Shown here piece after piece: positions 43,060 through 55,124 of a DNA stretch of 64,000 nt. The translations under genes were made by a program, and so were the position numbers. This DNA comes from Eustoma russellianum (lineage: Eukaryota; Streptophyta; Magnoliopsida; Gentianales; Gentianaceae). Every line of letters begins with the position of its first letter. Positions within the stretch are counted from its first letter, which is position 1. The stretch lies in contig AP025053.1 in assembly GCA_036186865.1 (NCBI GenBank), positions 9,386,031-9,450,030 of the forward strand. The letters run 5' to 3'. Below the pieces are notes generated by a model. The model was given only the letters and a program-made list of their open reading frames with translations, was not told the DNA's origin and searched no databases.

Positions 43060-44521
43060 ATGGCTAAAGGCCGTCTCGAAGGTTTGGGCGAGTCATCCAA
43101 TCAGCCACGACGAATGACTACTCATTCAGGTATCCCAAAACATGATTCTCGGGTACGTGAACCGTTAAACCCTACTCCAGAAATTTCAAGGGAGGATAGA
43201 GACAAAGCGATAAGATACGTCGCTGAGAACATGGATGTGTTTGAGGCTGTGGTGCAACAGCTCAAAGGCAAACAACAGGAGGTAGAATATGGATGAAGAT
43301 CTTCCTCTTCCTCCTAAAGAGGCATCACAAAACTAGTCGTCTAGACCCCTTAGAGGCTTTATGGCGGATGCCAGAAGACGTAGTTTTAAAGCTCCAACTG
43401 TGGAGTCAGAACCTTTGACCAGACAGCATCTGAGCATAAGGTCAAAGTCTTTGAAGAGCATCCCCAAGGAAGAAGAAGTTCATCACAAACCGAGAACTTA
43501 CTACGAAGAGCACAGGCAAGAGTTTGTGCAAGCAGTCCAGGAAAGTCCTTTTTCCTGGGATATTGCAGAGTGTTTGGCACCAGACAGCTTTAAGGTGCCA
43601 AAGATGGACACTTATGATGAGACAACAGACCCAACGGATCACCTCTTCCAGTTCCAAACTGCGATGAGTTTAAAAAATGTCCCAAATCCTCTGCGCTGTA
43701 AGACTTTCCCGATGTACTTGCAGGGAAAGGCCAGGAGATGGTTTCAAGAACTCCTATCAAAGTCGGTGGGATCCTTCAAGCAACTGACACAAAAATTCAA
43801 GTCTCAGTTTGTGTCCAGTACTCCTTTCGTGAAAAACTCATCACATCTGATGACTTTGAGGCAAGGTCCAGATGAATCTGTGTTGAAGTATATGCAACGT
43901 TTCTCAGATAAGTCACTGCAGGCCAGTGACATAAATGAGGGCGTTAAGGCAGCTGCCTCCATCAATGGTCTCTGAGTTGGTCGCCTATTCTCTCAGTTGG
44001 CTGAAGAGGGGCCTACGACCTTAAGAGAGTGCCTGGAGAAAGCCCACCAGTTTGCCCGAGGTGAAGAGGCAAACAGATTAAAACGAGAGGCTAAGCAGGG
44101 AGCTCGGCAAGAAAGCCGATCCAGCTTTAAAAAAGAGGAGCAGTGCAGAGAAGGAAAGGACTGCGAGAGACGCAGTGCGTTCGATCGTATGGGTGGAAGA
44201 GGCAAAGGTTGTAAGGAGGGCTTAACCCTTTTGGCCTCAAAAGACAACATTTTGGCCGTTATGGAGAAAGACGGTCTGAGGGTCGATCCAAAGCCTTTGA
44301 ATGGGCCTAGGCAAAAAGGAGACCCCATGTTCTGTTGTCGATATCACAGAGATATCGGGAATGACACAGAAGACTGCAGGCAACTGGATCAGGCCATTAA
44401 ACAACTGATAGAGCAGGGTCATTTAAAGCAGTTTTATGACCCACGTTCACGCCTGCATAATCGTTTGGATTTTCACAAGAACCTCCAGAAGGACAAATGC
44501 CGACCAGAGTCCCCATCTTAG
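43060..44521 (+). pseudogene. Tat-3 gag
   Basis: Starts MAKGRLEGLGESSNQ. The capsid-like domain reads DPTDHLFQFQTAMSLKNV, GKARRWFQELL, FVSSTPFVKNSSHLM. The zinc-binding C-terminal motif is CRYHRDIGNDTEDC, followed by QFYDPRSRLHNRLDF. Stops at about 43294 and 43973 and a TAG at 44519-44521 split it into three frames. It is the counterpart of the Tat-1 gag (12076-13778). Confidence 0.9.
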
Positions 44522-44685
44522 TACCGCAGGTCGGACGATGATGAAGAACAAGACAGGCATGGGGCTCCAGGTCGGCCCCAAGTCAAAACTATTATTTATA
44601 CATCTCTGGAGGTCCACCTTACGCAGGCAGAGGTGAATCTAGCTCTGCGGGTACCTCATCCGGTCCGCCAGCTAAGAGAGCTAAG

Positions 44686-45417
44686 ATGGCCAAGGAGTTA
44701 ACTTACAGACCAGAAGATCACATTCCATTGGACTCCAACAACATAGCTTTAGTAATATACCTGTGTATACACTTAGCTCCTGATAAAATTGTGGAGGTCC
44801 GACGTGTTTATGTGGATACCGACAGTGCCGTGAATGTGATGCATCATCGCGTATATCAGCAGCTGGGCCTACCAGATTCTTTAATGAGGCACGTCACTTC
44901 TTCATTATATGGTTTCATTAGAGCTGCAGTTCAGTCAGCAGGTCTAGTCACACTCAGTTGCAGTTTTGGCAAACTCCCGGCCTAGCATTGTCTATGGATA
45001 GACTTTGTGGACATCAAGGAGATGTCCGCATACAACATTATATTGGGACAGCCAGCCTTAGTGGCATTGGAGGCCATTGTATCGCCTCTACACGTCAGCA
45101 TGAAGTTCCCCACTCCAGAGGGGGTGGTAAAATTACAAGGTGATATACAAGTGGTGCGAAGTTGCTATAGCATTACCACCCAAGGTAACGAAGCAGTTCA
45201 GCAAGTCAGCCTTGATGAACTTATACCTTCATATGAAGAACGCTTGCAATCAGATGAAGCAGTACAAGACTTCATCATTGATCCGAACCGACCTGAAAAT
45301 GTCATAAAGATTGGGACATGGATGCCGTCCGAACTGCTAGCTCAGCTACAAGCTCTGCTGAGAGAGTTTACAATCATCTTCCCATGGACTGCCGTAGATA
45401 TGTCTGGGATCCCCTAA
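44686..45417 (+). pseudogene. Tat-3 aspartic protease and linker
   Basis: Protease motif is VDTDSAVN: the Gly of the DTG active site has become Asp, which should abolish activity. It then has AYNIILGQPALVALEA and a linker to reverse transcriptase (EERLQSDEAVQDFIIDP). A stop near 44983 and one at 45415-45417 interrupt it. Tat-1 retains DTGS. Confidence 0.88.
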
Positions 45418-45420
45418 CAT

Positions 45421-46122
45421 TTGACTGAGCATAAGCTAAACGTTGATCATTTGGCAAAACCAATAAAGCAAAAGAAGCGAAATTTCGCTCCAGAAAGGAT
45501 AAAGGTCATTGAAGAGGAAGTCAAGAAACTCTTGGCTGTAAAATTTATTGTGGAAGTACTTTATCCAATCTGGTTGGCTAACCCCATGGTGGTCCCCAAG
45601 CAGGATGAATCTTGGAGAATGCGTATAGACTATACCGATCTCAACAAAGCATGTCCAAAAGATTGTTACCCACTTCCAATGATTGATAGGTTAGTGGATT
45701 CAACACTTGGACATGAGATCTTCGATTTTTTGGATGCCTTCAAAGGTTATCATCAGATCCTCATGGTAATAGACGATCAGGAGAAAACTTCTTTCATAAC
45801 AGAGTCAGGTACCCATTGTTACGTAACTATACCATTTGGGTTGAAGAATGCTGGGGCCACCTACCAACGTATGGTCAACTCTTTGTTCAGTGAACAAATT
45901 GGCCGGATAATGTAAGTTTACATTGATGATATGCTCATCAAGAGCAGGTCTCTTGATCAGTATATTCAGAACTTAAGGGAAGTCTTCACTGTGCTGAGAG
46001 ACTCACACATGAGACTAAATCCGAAGAAATGCACGTTCGGGGTACGCACTGGAAAGTTCTTGGGATATATGGTCTCCAAGGAAGGGGTGCAGGCAAACCC
46101 TACCAAATTTGAAGCTCTATAA
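45421..46122 (+). pseudogene. Tat-3 reverse transcriptase
   Basis: IKQKKRNFAPERIKV, WRMRIDYTDLNKACPKDCYP, FDFLDAFKGYHQILM, IPFGLKNAGATYQRMVNSLF and the catalytic VYIDDMLIKSRS (about 45920). A TAA immediately precedes VYIDD (45913-45915) and another follows FEAL (46120-46122). All main RT blocks are present, so only a few substitutions separate it from an open frame. Confidence 0.92.
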
Positions 46123-46151
46123 AACATGCATCCCCCAGGAATGTAAAAGAA

Positions 46152-47170
46152 GTGCAGAGATTAACAGGCCAAATTGCCGCACTAAGTAGGTTCCTCTCCA
46201 AGTCGGCCGAAAGATCTCTTCTTTTTTTCCAGATCTTAAAGAAGAAAACAACTTTCCAGTGGGACGATCAATGTCAAAAAGCCTTCAACGAGCTGAAGTC
46301 CCATCTGGCCGAGGTGCCAATATTAACTTCACCTCTGCCCGGAGAAGAGATTTATGTGTATCTCTCAACGTGTAAAGAAGCTGTAAGTGCAGTTCTGCTC
46401 AGGGAGCAGGATAATGTGCAGAGGCCCATCTATTTCGCAAGTAAAATCTTACATGGGCCTGAAGTGAGATATCCTAATGCTGAGAAGGTAGTCTTAGCAC
46501 TCATAATGGCAGCAAGGAAGTTCAGGCCTTACCTGCAAGCTTATCCAATCGTAGTGGTCACAGACCAGCCTTTGAAACAAATCTTGTCAAGGCCTGATAC
46601 CTCTGGCCGAGCTGCAAAATGGGATGTAGAGCTTTCAGAGTATGATATCCAATACAAATCAAGAACTTCTATCAAAGCCCAAGCATTATCAGACTTTTTG
46701 GATGAATGGATATCTGTGGAGGAAGATGATAAGCCAGTGGCTGATTGGACTCTATATGTGGATGGGTCTTCCTCCAAGGATGGTTGCAGAGAAGGACTCC
46801 TAATAATTAACCCCAATATGAAGAATTTGAATATGCCTTGCGTTTTGATTTTGAAGCAACCAACAACGAGGCAGAATACGAGGCCTTAATAGTAGGACTA
46901 GGCCTCGCAAGAAAATTGGGGGCAGAATGGATCACTTCCCGAAGTGATTCGCAGTTGATCGTTTCCCAGATCAACGGGGATTACGAAGCTAAGGAGGAAA
47001 ACATGAAAAAGTATTTGGCTAAATTGCTTCAGCTCGGCCAGACTTTTGAGCGCTTCAGCATTGAGCATATCCCCAGGTCGGCCAACAAGAGAGCTGACGC
47101 TTTATCTCGGCTAGCTTCATCCACTTCAACCACCTTGGGAAAAAAGATAGTTGTGGAGCTAATAAAGCAC
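46152..47170 (+). pseudogene. Tat-3 RNase H plus second RNase H
   Basis: First RNase H: QWDDQCQKAF, PIYFASKILHG, VVTDQPLKQIL. Second: YVDGSSSKDGCREGLLI (the GSGAG turn of Tat-1 is altered), then a frameshift near 46830, TNNEAEYEAL, SRSDSQLIVSQI, RSANKRADALSR. The four acidic positions D-E-D-D are still visible across the frameshift. The dual RNase H marks the Tat lineage. Confidence 0.9.
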
Positions 47171-48451
47171 CATGCTTATGATGCCAACGAAGTGCTGCAA
47201 GTTGATTATCGTAATACCTGGATGGATGAGATTGTTAACTTCTTACAGCATAGAATTCAGCCTGAGGATAAACGAGCAGCTCGGTGTCTGCGATTGAAGG
47301 CAGCAAGGTATGCTCTCTTTAACAACCACCTTTATAAAAAGTCATTTTCACAGCCTTGGTTGAAGTGCGTGACTGAAGACGAAGGAGATTACATCCTTCG
47401 GGAGATGCACCAAGGAATATGTGGAAATCATTCTGGTGTGCAGTCGTTAGCAAGAAAATGCTACCTTGCTGGATATTACTGGCCCACTCTGCGCCATGAT
47501 GCAGAGGAATTGGTTAAGAAATGCCAAGCATGTCAAGTTAATGCTCCAATTTCACATCTGCCAAGTCAAGAACTCACTGCTATCGCAAGTCCCTGGCCTT
47601 TTGTGCGATGGGGAATAGATCTTGTTGGACCTCTGTCCCAAGCTTCAGGTTCAGTTTAATTCTTGGTTGTTGCCATCGATTACTTCACCAAATAGGTGGA
47701 AGCAGATCCCTTAGCTACTATAACAGGAAATCAGATGAAGAAGTTCTTGTGGAAAAACGCCATATGCCGCTTCGGCCTTCCACAACTTCTCATCTCAGAC
47801 AATGGAAAACAATTTGCTGATGACCCCGTCAAAAGTTGGTGTGCCGACCTCAAAATCGAACAAAGATTCACTTCAGTGGCACACCCTCAAGCTAATGGGC
47901 AAGTTGAACTGGCAAACAAAACAATCGAGGATGACTTAAGGAAACGCTTATACAAAACTGGGACAAGTTGGGTGGATGAACTCCCAAGCATATTATGGGC
48001 ATATCGCACAACTCCTTCTACTTCCACTAAGGAAACACCTTTTTCCTTAGTTTATGGCACTGAGGCAGTCATCCCAGCTAAAATTGGTTCCAGCTCTGCT
48101 CGGGTAAATCATTATTCTGATTAGACCAATGACCAAAGGCTGCGATTGAATTTGGATGAATTAGAAGAGAAAAGGGAACAAGCACATGTTCGCATGGCTC
48201 AATATAAAAATCTAATTGCTCAGTACTATAATTCTCGAGTACGACCAAGGTCTTATCAAGTAGGAGATTTAGTACTTCGTAATAACGAAGCAAGTCATGC
48301 AGCACCAAAAGGAACATTCAACCCCAAGTGGGAAGGTCCTTATCGAATTGTTGAAGTGTGATCAGCTGGAGCTTATAAGATACAAACCTCGGAAGGCAAA
48401 ACTTTACCAAGGACTTGGCATTCTACTCACTTAAGACTTCTGCATCAGTGA
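47171..48451 (+). pseudogene. Tat-3 integrase
   Basis: Zinc-binding N-terminus (EMHQGICGNHSG ... CQACQ), core with GIDLVGPLSQA, LISDNGKQF and NGQVELANK (the DDE residues), PSILWAYRTTPSTSTKETPF, then QYYNSRVRPRSYQVGDLV, FNPKWEGPYRIVEV and terminal HLRLLHQ with a stop at 48449-48451. Stops at about 47657, 47693, 48122 and 48359 break it. Confidence 0.9.
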
Positions 48452-49039
48452 TGTGCAAGTACTTCACCTCAGCAAGTCTGAGCTAATTGAGCAGGACTCA
48501 ACACAGTGGAATAGGCTTCCCGGACTGAGATAGCCGAGCAAGACTCGACTTAACAAGAACTCAGCAGGCCTGAGGCAAATGTCCATTGAGGGACAAATTT
48601 TTGTGAACAGGTTTCACAATTATCACCTACTAGCAGGTCTAGGAAAAATGTAAATCATCTGTATAAATATCAGCAGTGCTGAAGTTGAATAAAACAACGT
48701 TTTATGGCAGAGCTGTAGCTCAGTCAAGCAGCACAAGATTCTTGGCAGAGCCAAGGGTCGGAGCCGAAGTCCAATACGTTTGTGAAAAGACCCAGTAAGA
48801 ATGAGACCAAAAGGCAATACAAGAATGTTTGGCAGAGCCGAGGTTAAGCACTTATTACGAAAGATAATGTTAAGAACTTTGGCAGAGCTGAGGTCAAAAG
48901 CAGAAGACAAATACTTGCACAAATTATAAAAATAATAAGCAAGGCAGGATGAAGAGCACAAGTGGGACAAAAGGAAATTTTCATTCATAGAAAAAGACTA
49001 TTACAACTACAAAAGTACAAAAAAGGAAGAAGTCCTATC
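48452..49039. other. Tat-3 spacer between pol and the antisense gene
   Basis: No gene. TTGGCAGAGC followed by CAAGG/CGAGG/TGAGG recurs near 48741, 48829 and 48880, a faint counterpart of the arrays seen here in Tat-1 and Tat-2. Confidence 0.5.
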
Positions 49040-51484
49040 CTAATCATCATCTTCTCCCATGTCCTTGAGATCAGCCCCACTCTTGAATAGCGCCAGTTGG
49101 TTATCAAATAGGCTTTCAGCTTCGGGGTTGTAGAGATCGGCAATTTGGGGATCATTCTTGTCCAAGGCTGGGTAAAGTTCAGAGCAAGAGTCTATGGCCC
49201 AAGTTTGTCCAATAGCTAACGCTTAGCCTTGCATCTTCAAGAAGTTATCTGTATAGTACTCAGATTGTCTGAACTCAGCAACCGCAGCCTTCTTGATCTC
49301 CTCAGCCTTGAGCTCGAATTGAAGAATGAGTTCAGCTTTGCTTTTCTTCTCTGCCTCAAGTTGCTGGTTCAGCTCAGCTTTGCTCTTGTGCTATTCTTCC
49401 AATTGGTTCTTGCTATTGGACAGCTCTTGCTCACAAGTATTGAGCTCTTTCTGATAAAATTCTAGTTCAGCCCGAGTCTTGGAGGACACCAACTCAATGT
49501 TGGCCACTACTTCCTTCAGTTCATCCACTTGGGAGTTGACAGTGGCCAACTTGGTGTCAGAATCTTCTTTCTCTCCACGAAGCCTGGAATTTTCTTCAGA
49601 GAGGGTAGACACCTCAGACTTCAGACTATTCACTTGTGCTTCAAGCTGCTCCAACCTTGCGTTGCTGGGCCTTGCCGCCTCTGCCAACCCGTCATAAGCA
49701 TTTCTCAAATTGGTATTTAGCTCAGATAGTTGAACAAACTTTCCGCGCAACTCCTCAGCTCGTCTGAGTATATTATACTCTTGAATTCGGTACTGCAATA
49801 ATCAGATTAATTAAAAAGAAATATATAAGCAATCAAGCTGAAAAGGATAGAGATCATCAGAAAGTCTCACCATGGACATGTTGCTCGCAAATGATCTCAT
49901 GGCTGTGTTCCAATCTAGACTGCCAAAAAGTTGCCAATCTCTGGGCAGCACTGAAATCTCAGTTACTTTCCTAGCTACGCTAGGATTTATGGCAGTGTCA
50001 AAGAAATAGAACTCTATTGTTCTCTTACCTCGGCGGTCTCGATGGGATGATTCTCGCTCCAGTACATTTCTTCCCCCTGAAGTTTCTCCTACCAACTCAG
50101 CAGGGGGAATAGCCTCGTAAGAAGCCGACCCTGGTTGGGGCACAACTTCTTCTTCGGCAACTTGAGGGGGAAGAGCTGGGATGGGGGCATCAGATCCCCC
50201 AATTTCATCAGCTGGCTGAGCTGCAACTTGGGCAGGAACTTGAGTTGCAGCTCGGACGAAATCAATGGAAGTTCCAGCTGCGAAAAAAAGCAAAGGTCAA
50301 TGGATTAAATGGAAACAGGGTATGTTCAAACCAACATAAGGTAAGAGTTCTACCTGGAACTTCAGCCTCGGCTGGAGTCAGTTCAGCTGGAATCACCTGC
50401 ATCTCGGAGGAAGCCCTGGCAGAAGCCTGCTCTGAAGAAGATTACTGCCCTTCAGTCCTCTTCCTCTTTTTGGGGACCACCTTCTTGAGCTTTGCAATGG
50501 TTTCAGACACCATGGATCCTACAGGATTCAACAAACAAATTGATCAGAATGCGAGGAAAACATTAGAACAAATCAGAGATGCTCAAAAATTTACTACATA
50601 CCCCGAACTATTTTCAAAGGCTCTGGGATTAGGGGCCAAAAATTATGTTCTGGCCACAAGTGTTACAGATCAGCAGCCCTCACAACCGGCCTGTCCACCT
50701 TTTTCCAATCTAATTTGGAGGCTTCATCGCAAGATTTCTCGCTTGGCCTCGTGTTATTTGCGTTGCCGGATTTCTAGAAGTTCCTTTCGGGTAATCCTAC
50801 AGTCTTTACAAAAAAGAAACGACTCTTCCAATTCTTGGCAAAGGAGGGAATGTTTATGGCATGGTTGATTTCTCTATTTGGATATCTCCTGCTAAAACAA
50901 AACCAACTCCCTTTGTGTTTGCACACAAACATTCCCCTAAAAACAGCAAGGAAAAATGCTTTCTCAGCAGCTCTCATGTAGAGCAGGTAACTGAGGATAA
51001 CCTTTAGGCCATTAGGCATTATTTGGGGAAGCCTAAGGTTGTAAAAATCCAGGATATGGAATAAGGGTGCTGGAATGGGAAGACTAAAACCAGATTTAAA
51101 ATACTCCTCATAGACTGCTTCATATCCTACGGGAGGATCATAAGCAGTCTGATGTGGCAGAGGAAGAATAGGGGCAAAAGTGCTCCTATCAACATTATAA
51201 TATTGACATAATTAGGAGAGTTCAGTGGCTTTCAAGGTGCACACTGAGCTCTGCACCATTGGAGATGGCGCACCTTTGTCAACGGACGTTGAGGGCACCA
51301 TGGATTCTAGCGCAACCAAAGAAGGTTCACCAGTGCGGCACAACCTCCTCAGAGGGCGGTTGTTCTCACTAGAATCTGACCTTTCATTGCGAGATTGAAC
51401 CTCCTGGTCACCCTCCAGATCAGCAGGGTAAGAATGAGCTGATCTATTCTGGGAATCAGAGGAAGATGGAATAACGAAAGCCAT
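49040..51484 (-). pseudogene. Tat-3 antisense extra gene
   Basis: Third copy of the gene at 5072-7447, again opposite to gag-pol. Exon 1 runs from the ATG at 51484; the PF04195-like part reads QTAYDPPVGYEAVYEEYFK, SGFSLPIPAPLFHI, LRLPQIMPNGLK, WFCFSRRY and WKSRFFFVK. Only a TAA near 51211 and a TAG near 50773 (Trp in the other copies) interrupt it; the frameshift of Tat-1 is absent. A later exon (about 49880-50285) is acidic and Pro-rich. After an intron (GTGAG donor near 49870, TTGCAG acceptor near 49800) comes a long coiled coil (49391-49798), then the C-terminal block DSCSELYPALDKNDPQIAD. Stops near 49391 and 49225. Confidence 0.75.
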
Positions 51485-51636
51485 AGATAAGTAAGAAAAA
51501 CTTACAGAAATTTGGAAAGCAGAGCTGACAGGACACCAGAGTTAGGCTAAAGTAAGGATGAGAGCGAAGAAGAGAGGCAGAGCAGCGTTGGCAGAGTACA
51601 GGAAGAAGAAGAAGAAATAATGGGGGCAGGTGCATC

Positions 51637-51835
51637 TATTTAAAGGAAGGAAAATGAAAAGTTGTAACTTTTCAGTTGAAAATTCAAAAGAGGTGACGGT
51701 TCGCTATTTCCCCCTTCTCGGTTATCACAATCGACAGAATAACATTTATGACGAGCTTGGGAATGGGCGCTTACATAAAAAGTAGATAACGGTGCAATTA
51801 TGATGATAACTGCCCAATTAATGGTTGACACGTCA
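51637..51835 (-). promoter_or_regulatory. Promoter-like region of the Tat-3 antisense gene
   Basis: On the minus strand TGACGTGTCA (51826-51835), identical to the Tat-1 element, then a TATA-like TTTAAATA (51637-51644), about 152 bases before the ATG. It lies outside the LTR. Confidence 0.6.
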
Positions 51836-51889
51836 TTGCTTCATCAGGATAGATTTGTCCGCCCTCTCAGGTCGGCTCGGTCACACAAA

Positions 51890-51902
51890 ATCTGAGGGCA
51901 AA
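51890..51902 (+). other. Tat-3 polypurine tract
   Basis: CTGAGGGCAAA directly before the 3' LTR at 51903. Confidence 0.8.
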
Positions 51903-52682
51903 TGATAAACCAAAGATAATTATGTTAGTCAACAATAGTCAACGGCAGAATAATGTGCAAAAAACTTAATGCACCTATGCTCGGCCATATATCACTTCAG
52001 CTCGGCAAGGTACCGTCCCTCAAAGCACCCGCTTTTTATTAAAGAATATGCTCCAAGGGTTTCACCTCGGCATCAAGCTTCAGCCTTGGCTTCAGTTAGA
52101 AAGAGGTGCTCTAGATCACTTCAGCCAGACCTATCTTTTCACTTTGGCTAAGGAATTCGGTGCAACTGTGGAGCCATTTGGCGGAGGTGCGGTATAAACA
52201 ATGATTACACATCAGGCTTTACAACCTGCACACGCCAAGGTCACATCGGCAGACCTACTAGTCACATCAGCAGACCTACTAGCCATATCAGTAGGCCTAC
52301 AGCGTCATAGGTCCACTGCTCAAAACAAAGGTCTCATATGTTGTCAGAGGCAAGGGGGGAAAGTAACAAAAGCAAGACAACAGACACCAAGCAATGGGAT
52401 CGAAACATTTTCATCTCTCCTAGAGCAAACACACAAAATTTCTCCTCAGTCAAGAACTGTGAGATCTTCCTAACTTTACATACAAAAATCATATCTCAGT
52501 GAGAATGACCCAAACTGACTTGAGCGTCGGAGGGTTTTACCCGAGGTCACACCCTCGGGACCTCTGATTTCTGCTTCCTTGTGCAGGATTTTAAGGAAGT
52601 TATTCCAGTTTACGTACTCAACTAAGCTAACGACAGTTATTTTAGATCATCCCTGATCCTTGGTGAAGATCCAGCTTCATCA
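51903..52682 (+). repeat. Tat-3 3' LTR
   Basis: 780 bp, begins TGATAAACCAAAG, ends CAGCTTCATCA. Partner of 42184-42982. Confidence 0.93.
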
Positions 52683-53477
52683 TCGGTGGTTTATAAGGAC
52701 CCCAAATATCTCAATGAATAAGATCAAAATGCTAGTGCTTAAAGAAAATGACAAACGAGTTTGCTTCGTTGGACAACAAGTATCAGAAAATACAGTGCCT
52801 TTATTCGAAACTAAACAATTAGGAATAAATCAAAACTTAGACAAAGCCAGATGACCCATATGATGATGTCAAATTCTCTCGTCTTTATTCACTGCTGCTG
52901 TAAACATCGATGCCACTGAATCTGGTCAAAAATTATAATCCATCGTGTAACTGACCCACTCCAATTAACCTCCTCGAGAACATTTTCAGAATAGCACAAA
53001 TATCCATTCAAAAGTCAATATGCTTCATTAAGTCACTGACAGAATAAATTGAAAGTGAAACCCAAAACACGCAAAATATTATGCAACGTTAAACAATTTG
53101 TGAGCTGCATAGTGCCCATTGCTCGGACAGGAACACGAGCACCATTTGGACTTTGTACCATGACATTAACCACACCAGGCTCCACTACCGAAAATGCAGA
53201 CAAATTATTTGCAATATGGGCACTTGCGCCGCTATGTATAACCCAAATAGAAAACCAACAAGATGAAGAAAGAGGATTACCAGAAATCGGATTTTGAACA
53301 TGTCACGGGAGGTATGCTGTTCGAACCAACTGCACCTGCAATTTCCCGAGAAATTGTGACAATTGCTGCAGTGCGAAATAGAGTCCTGCAAATATATTAT
53401 TTTGATCAAGGCAGAACTACCTCCAAGAGACGGACCTCAAGGCGAGTCAAGTGGTGCTGCCAGGCCTTTGCTTTGAG
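52683..53477 (-). pseudogene. copia-1 protease to start of integrase (piece 5 of 5)
   Basis: Minus strand from 53477 down: a degraded stretch, then ANNLSAFSVVEPG and VMVQSPNGARVPVRA with LTNCLTLHNILRV, the usual copia protease region after the DTGA box (active site itself not readable), then the pre-integrase region and WGPYKPP at the Tat-3 junction. Frames change often. It ends where the Del-2 LTR begins, so the rest of copia-1 should lie beyond Del-2, outside the window. Confidence 0.85.
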
Positions 53478-54420
53478 TGTCATACCCTGTAAGTTCCCCA
53501 TCCAGTAGTAAATAATTAGAAACAACTTAAATACAATTTAACTAATTGCATGAGTTTAAGAAGCCTAGTTAAATAAAATGTAGAAGAAGAAAAGAAAAGG
53601 GTTAAAAGTGGGAATTAAGAGAACTAGGCAGAATTACCACAATTACCCCTAACTAAATGGTAGGGGAGTTACACAACACTTAGTATAGCTCCCCATTAGC
53701 CTAAAGAGGTCGGTTACAAACAGAGAAAGAGGGAGAAAACGCCTGGAGAGAAAAGAAGAAGAAGAGAAGAAGGAAAGGAAGAAAGAACGGCCAATCTAGG
53801 TTCAACTTTTCCTGAAATCCTACAGTACACTCGTAAGACTAACTGGAGCGAAGGCAAGTAATCTTTCTATACGCTTTACGCAAATTTTGATTTGATAGGC
53901 CCTATGTTCTTATAAAAAGAAAATCCAGATCACACATTAGTAACTTTGATTTGTTATGTTCAATGCTTTACTATATGTAATTGCTGTTGTTGATTGAGTA
54001 AAGTCATGTTCTTTGGGCCAATTTCTGAAAATGGTTATGTTGTGATCTTTGTTGTTAAATATGCCCATAAAAGTGTTAACCGTGATGTGTTCATTGTCTT
54101 GGTATAAGTTCTTAAGTTTATTAACTACACCTTAGATGATTTGAGAGAATGTGCATGAAGATGAAGGATGTATGATGGGATGTTGTAGATTTGGTTGTGT
54201 TGAAAAAGTTTGAGGATGTATTGGAAGTTGTGGGTGATAGAAGGTTTAGAGTGGATACGTGTTGACATACTTAAGAATGAATCCATGTTAGTTGTGTGTT
54301 AAGCATGATGAATCTAGGTGGTAAGATGGATCTTGAAGTGTTTAATATGAAAGGGGTGAAGGAGAAAGATGATGGGGAGAAGTTACTACAGAAAATTGCA
54401 GTTCTGGAATCGTCAGAAAA

Positions 54421-54755
54421 CTTCGAACACCTACTTTAGGCGCTTCATGTCACATTAGGCGCCTAAAGTAGGCGTTCAATATGTCCCAATGCATTCCAGA
54501 ACACTTCGAACACCTATATTTAGCGCTTCATGTCACATAAGGCGCTTCATGTAGGCGTTCGATGTATCACAGCACATTCCAGAACACTTCGAACACCTCC
54601 AAAGGCATTCGATGTCACATAAGGTGCTTCATGTAGGCATTCGATGTATACCAGCACATTCCAGAACACTTCGAACGCCTAGTATAGGCGCCTTATGTCA
54701 CTTTCGGCGCCTCAAGTAGGCGTTCTAAGTGTACTGGAAGTCTTTTTGACCCATT
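54421..54755. repeat. 83-bp tandem repeat in Del-2 LTR
   Basis: Four copies of a unit starting CTTCGAACACCT, at 54421, 54504, 54587 and 54669. The first unit contains a perfect 14-bp inverted repeat CCTACTTTAGGCGC / GCGCCTAAAGTAGG (54430-54443, 54459-54472). Confidence 0.92.
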
Positions 54756-55124
54756 AGGCGCCCTATGTATGTGTAATATCTCTATTCTCTTCCTTTGTTC
54801 ATAAAATGCAAGGGTATTTGAGGTGTACTTGAGGAATAGATGTTAAGTGTGATTAAGTAAAGATAAGATTGGATCCCAAGTGAGTTGGTGATACGAACGG
54901 ACTTAGAAAGGTACGAGCGTGGAGTGTTTGAGGTGCAAGATCATGTATTTGATATGTAAGATGTGTGTGTATGTTTACATGTTTGATATGAAGTTGCATG
55001 AGCATCCTGCATCACAACATGAACACTTAGCATTTTTGACATGAGAATTGCTTTGCGAAAGAACATTTGTTTACAAGAGAAGATTAAAGTTTTCGAAAAG
55101 CAAACTATGGCAGCTGGTTGACCG

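Larger units (their letters stand above)
42184..52682 (+). mobile_element. Tat-3: full-length degenerate Tat element
   Basis: 10.5 kb with LTRs 42184-42982 and 51903-52682 and a slightly diverged duplication TCAGT (42179-42183) / TCGGT (52683-52687). Gag-pol is on the plus strand, the extra gene on the minus strand. The sequence family differs from Tat-1 in its LTRs (little similarity by eye) although the proteins are close. Many stops and the mutated duplication suggest it is older than Tat-1. Confidence 0.93.
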
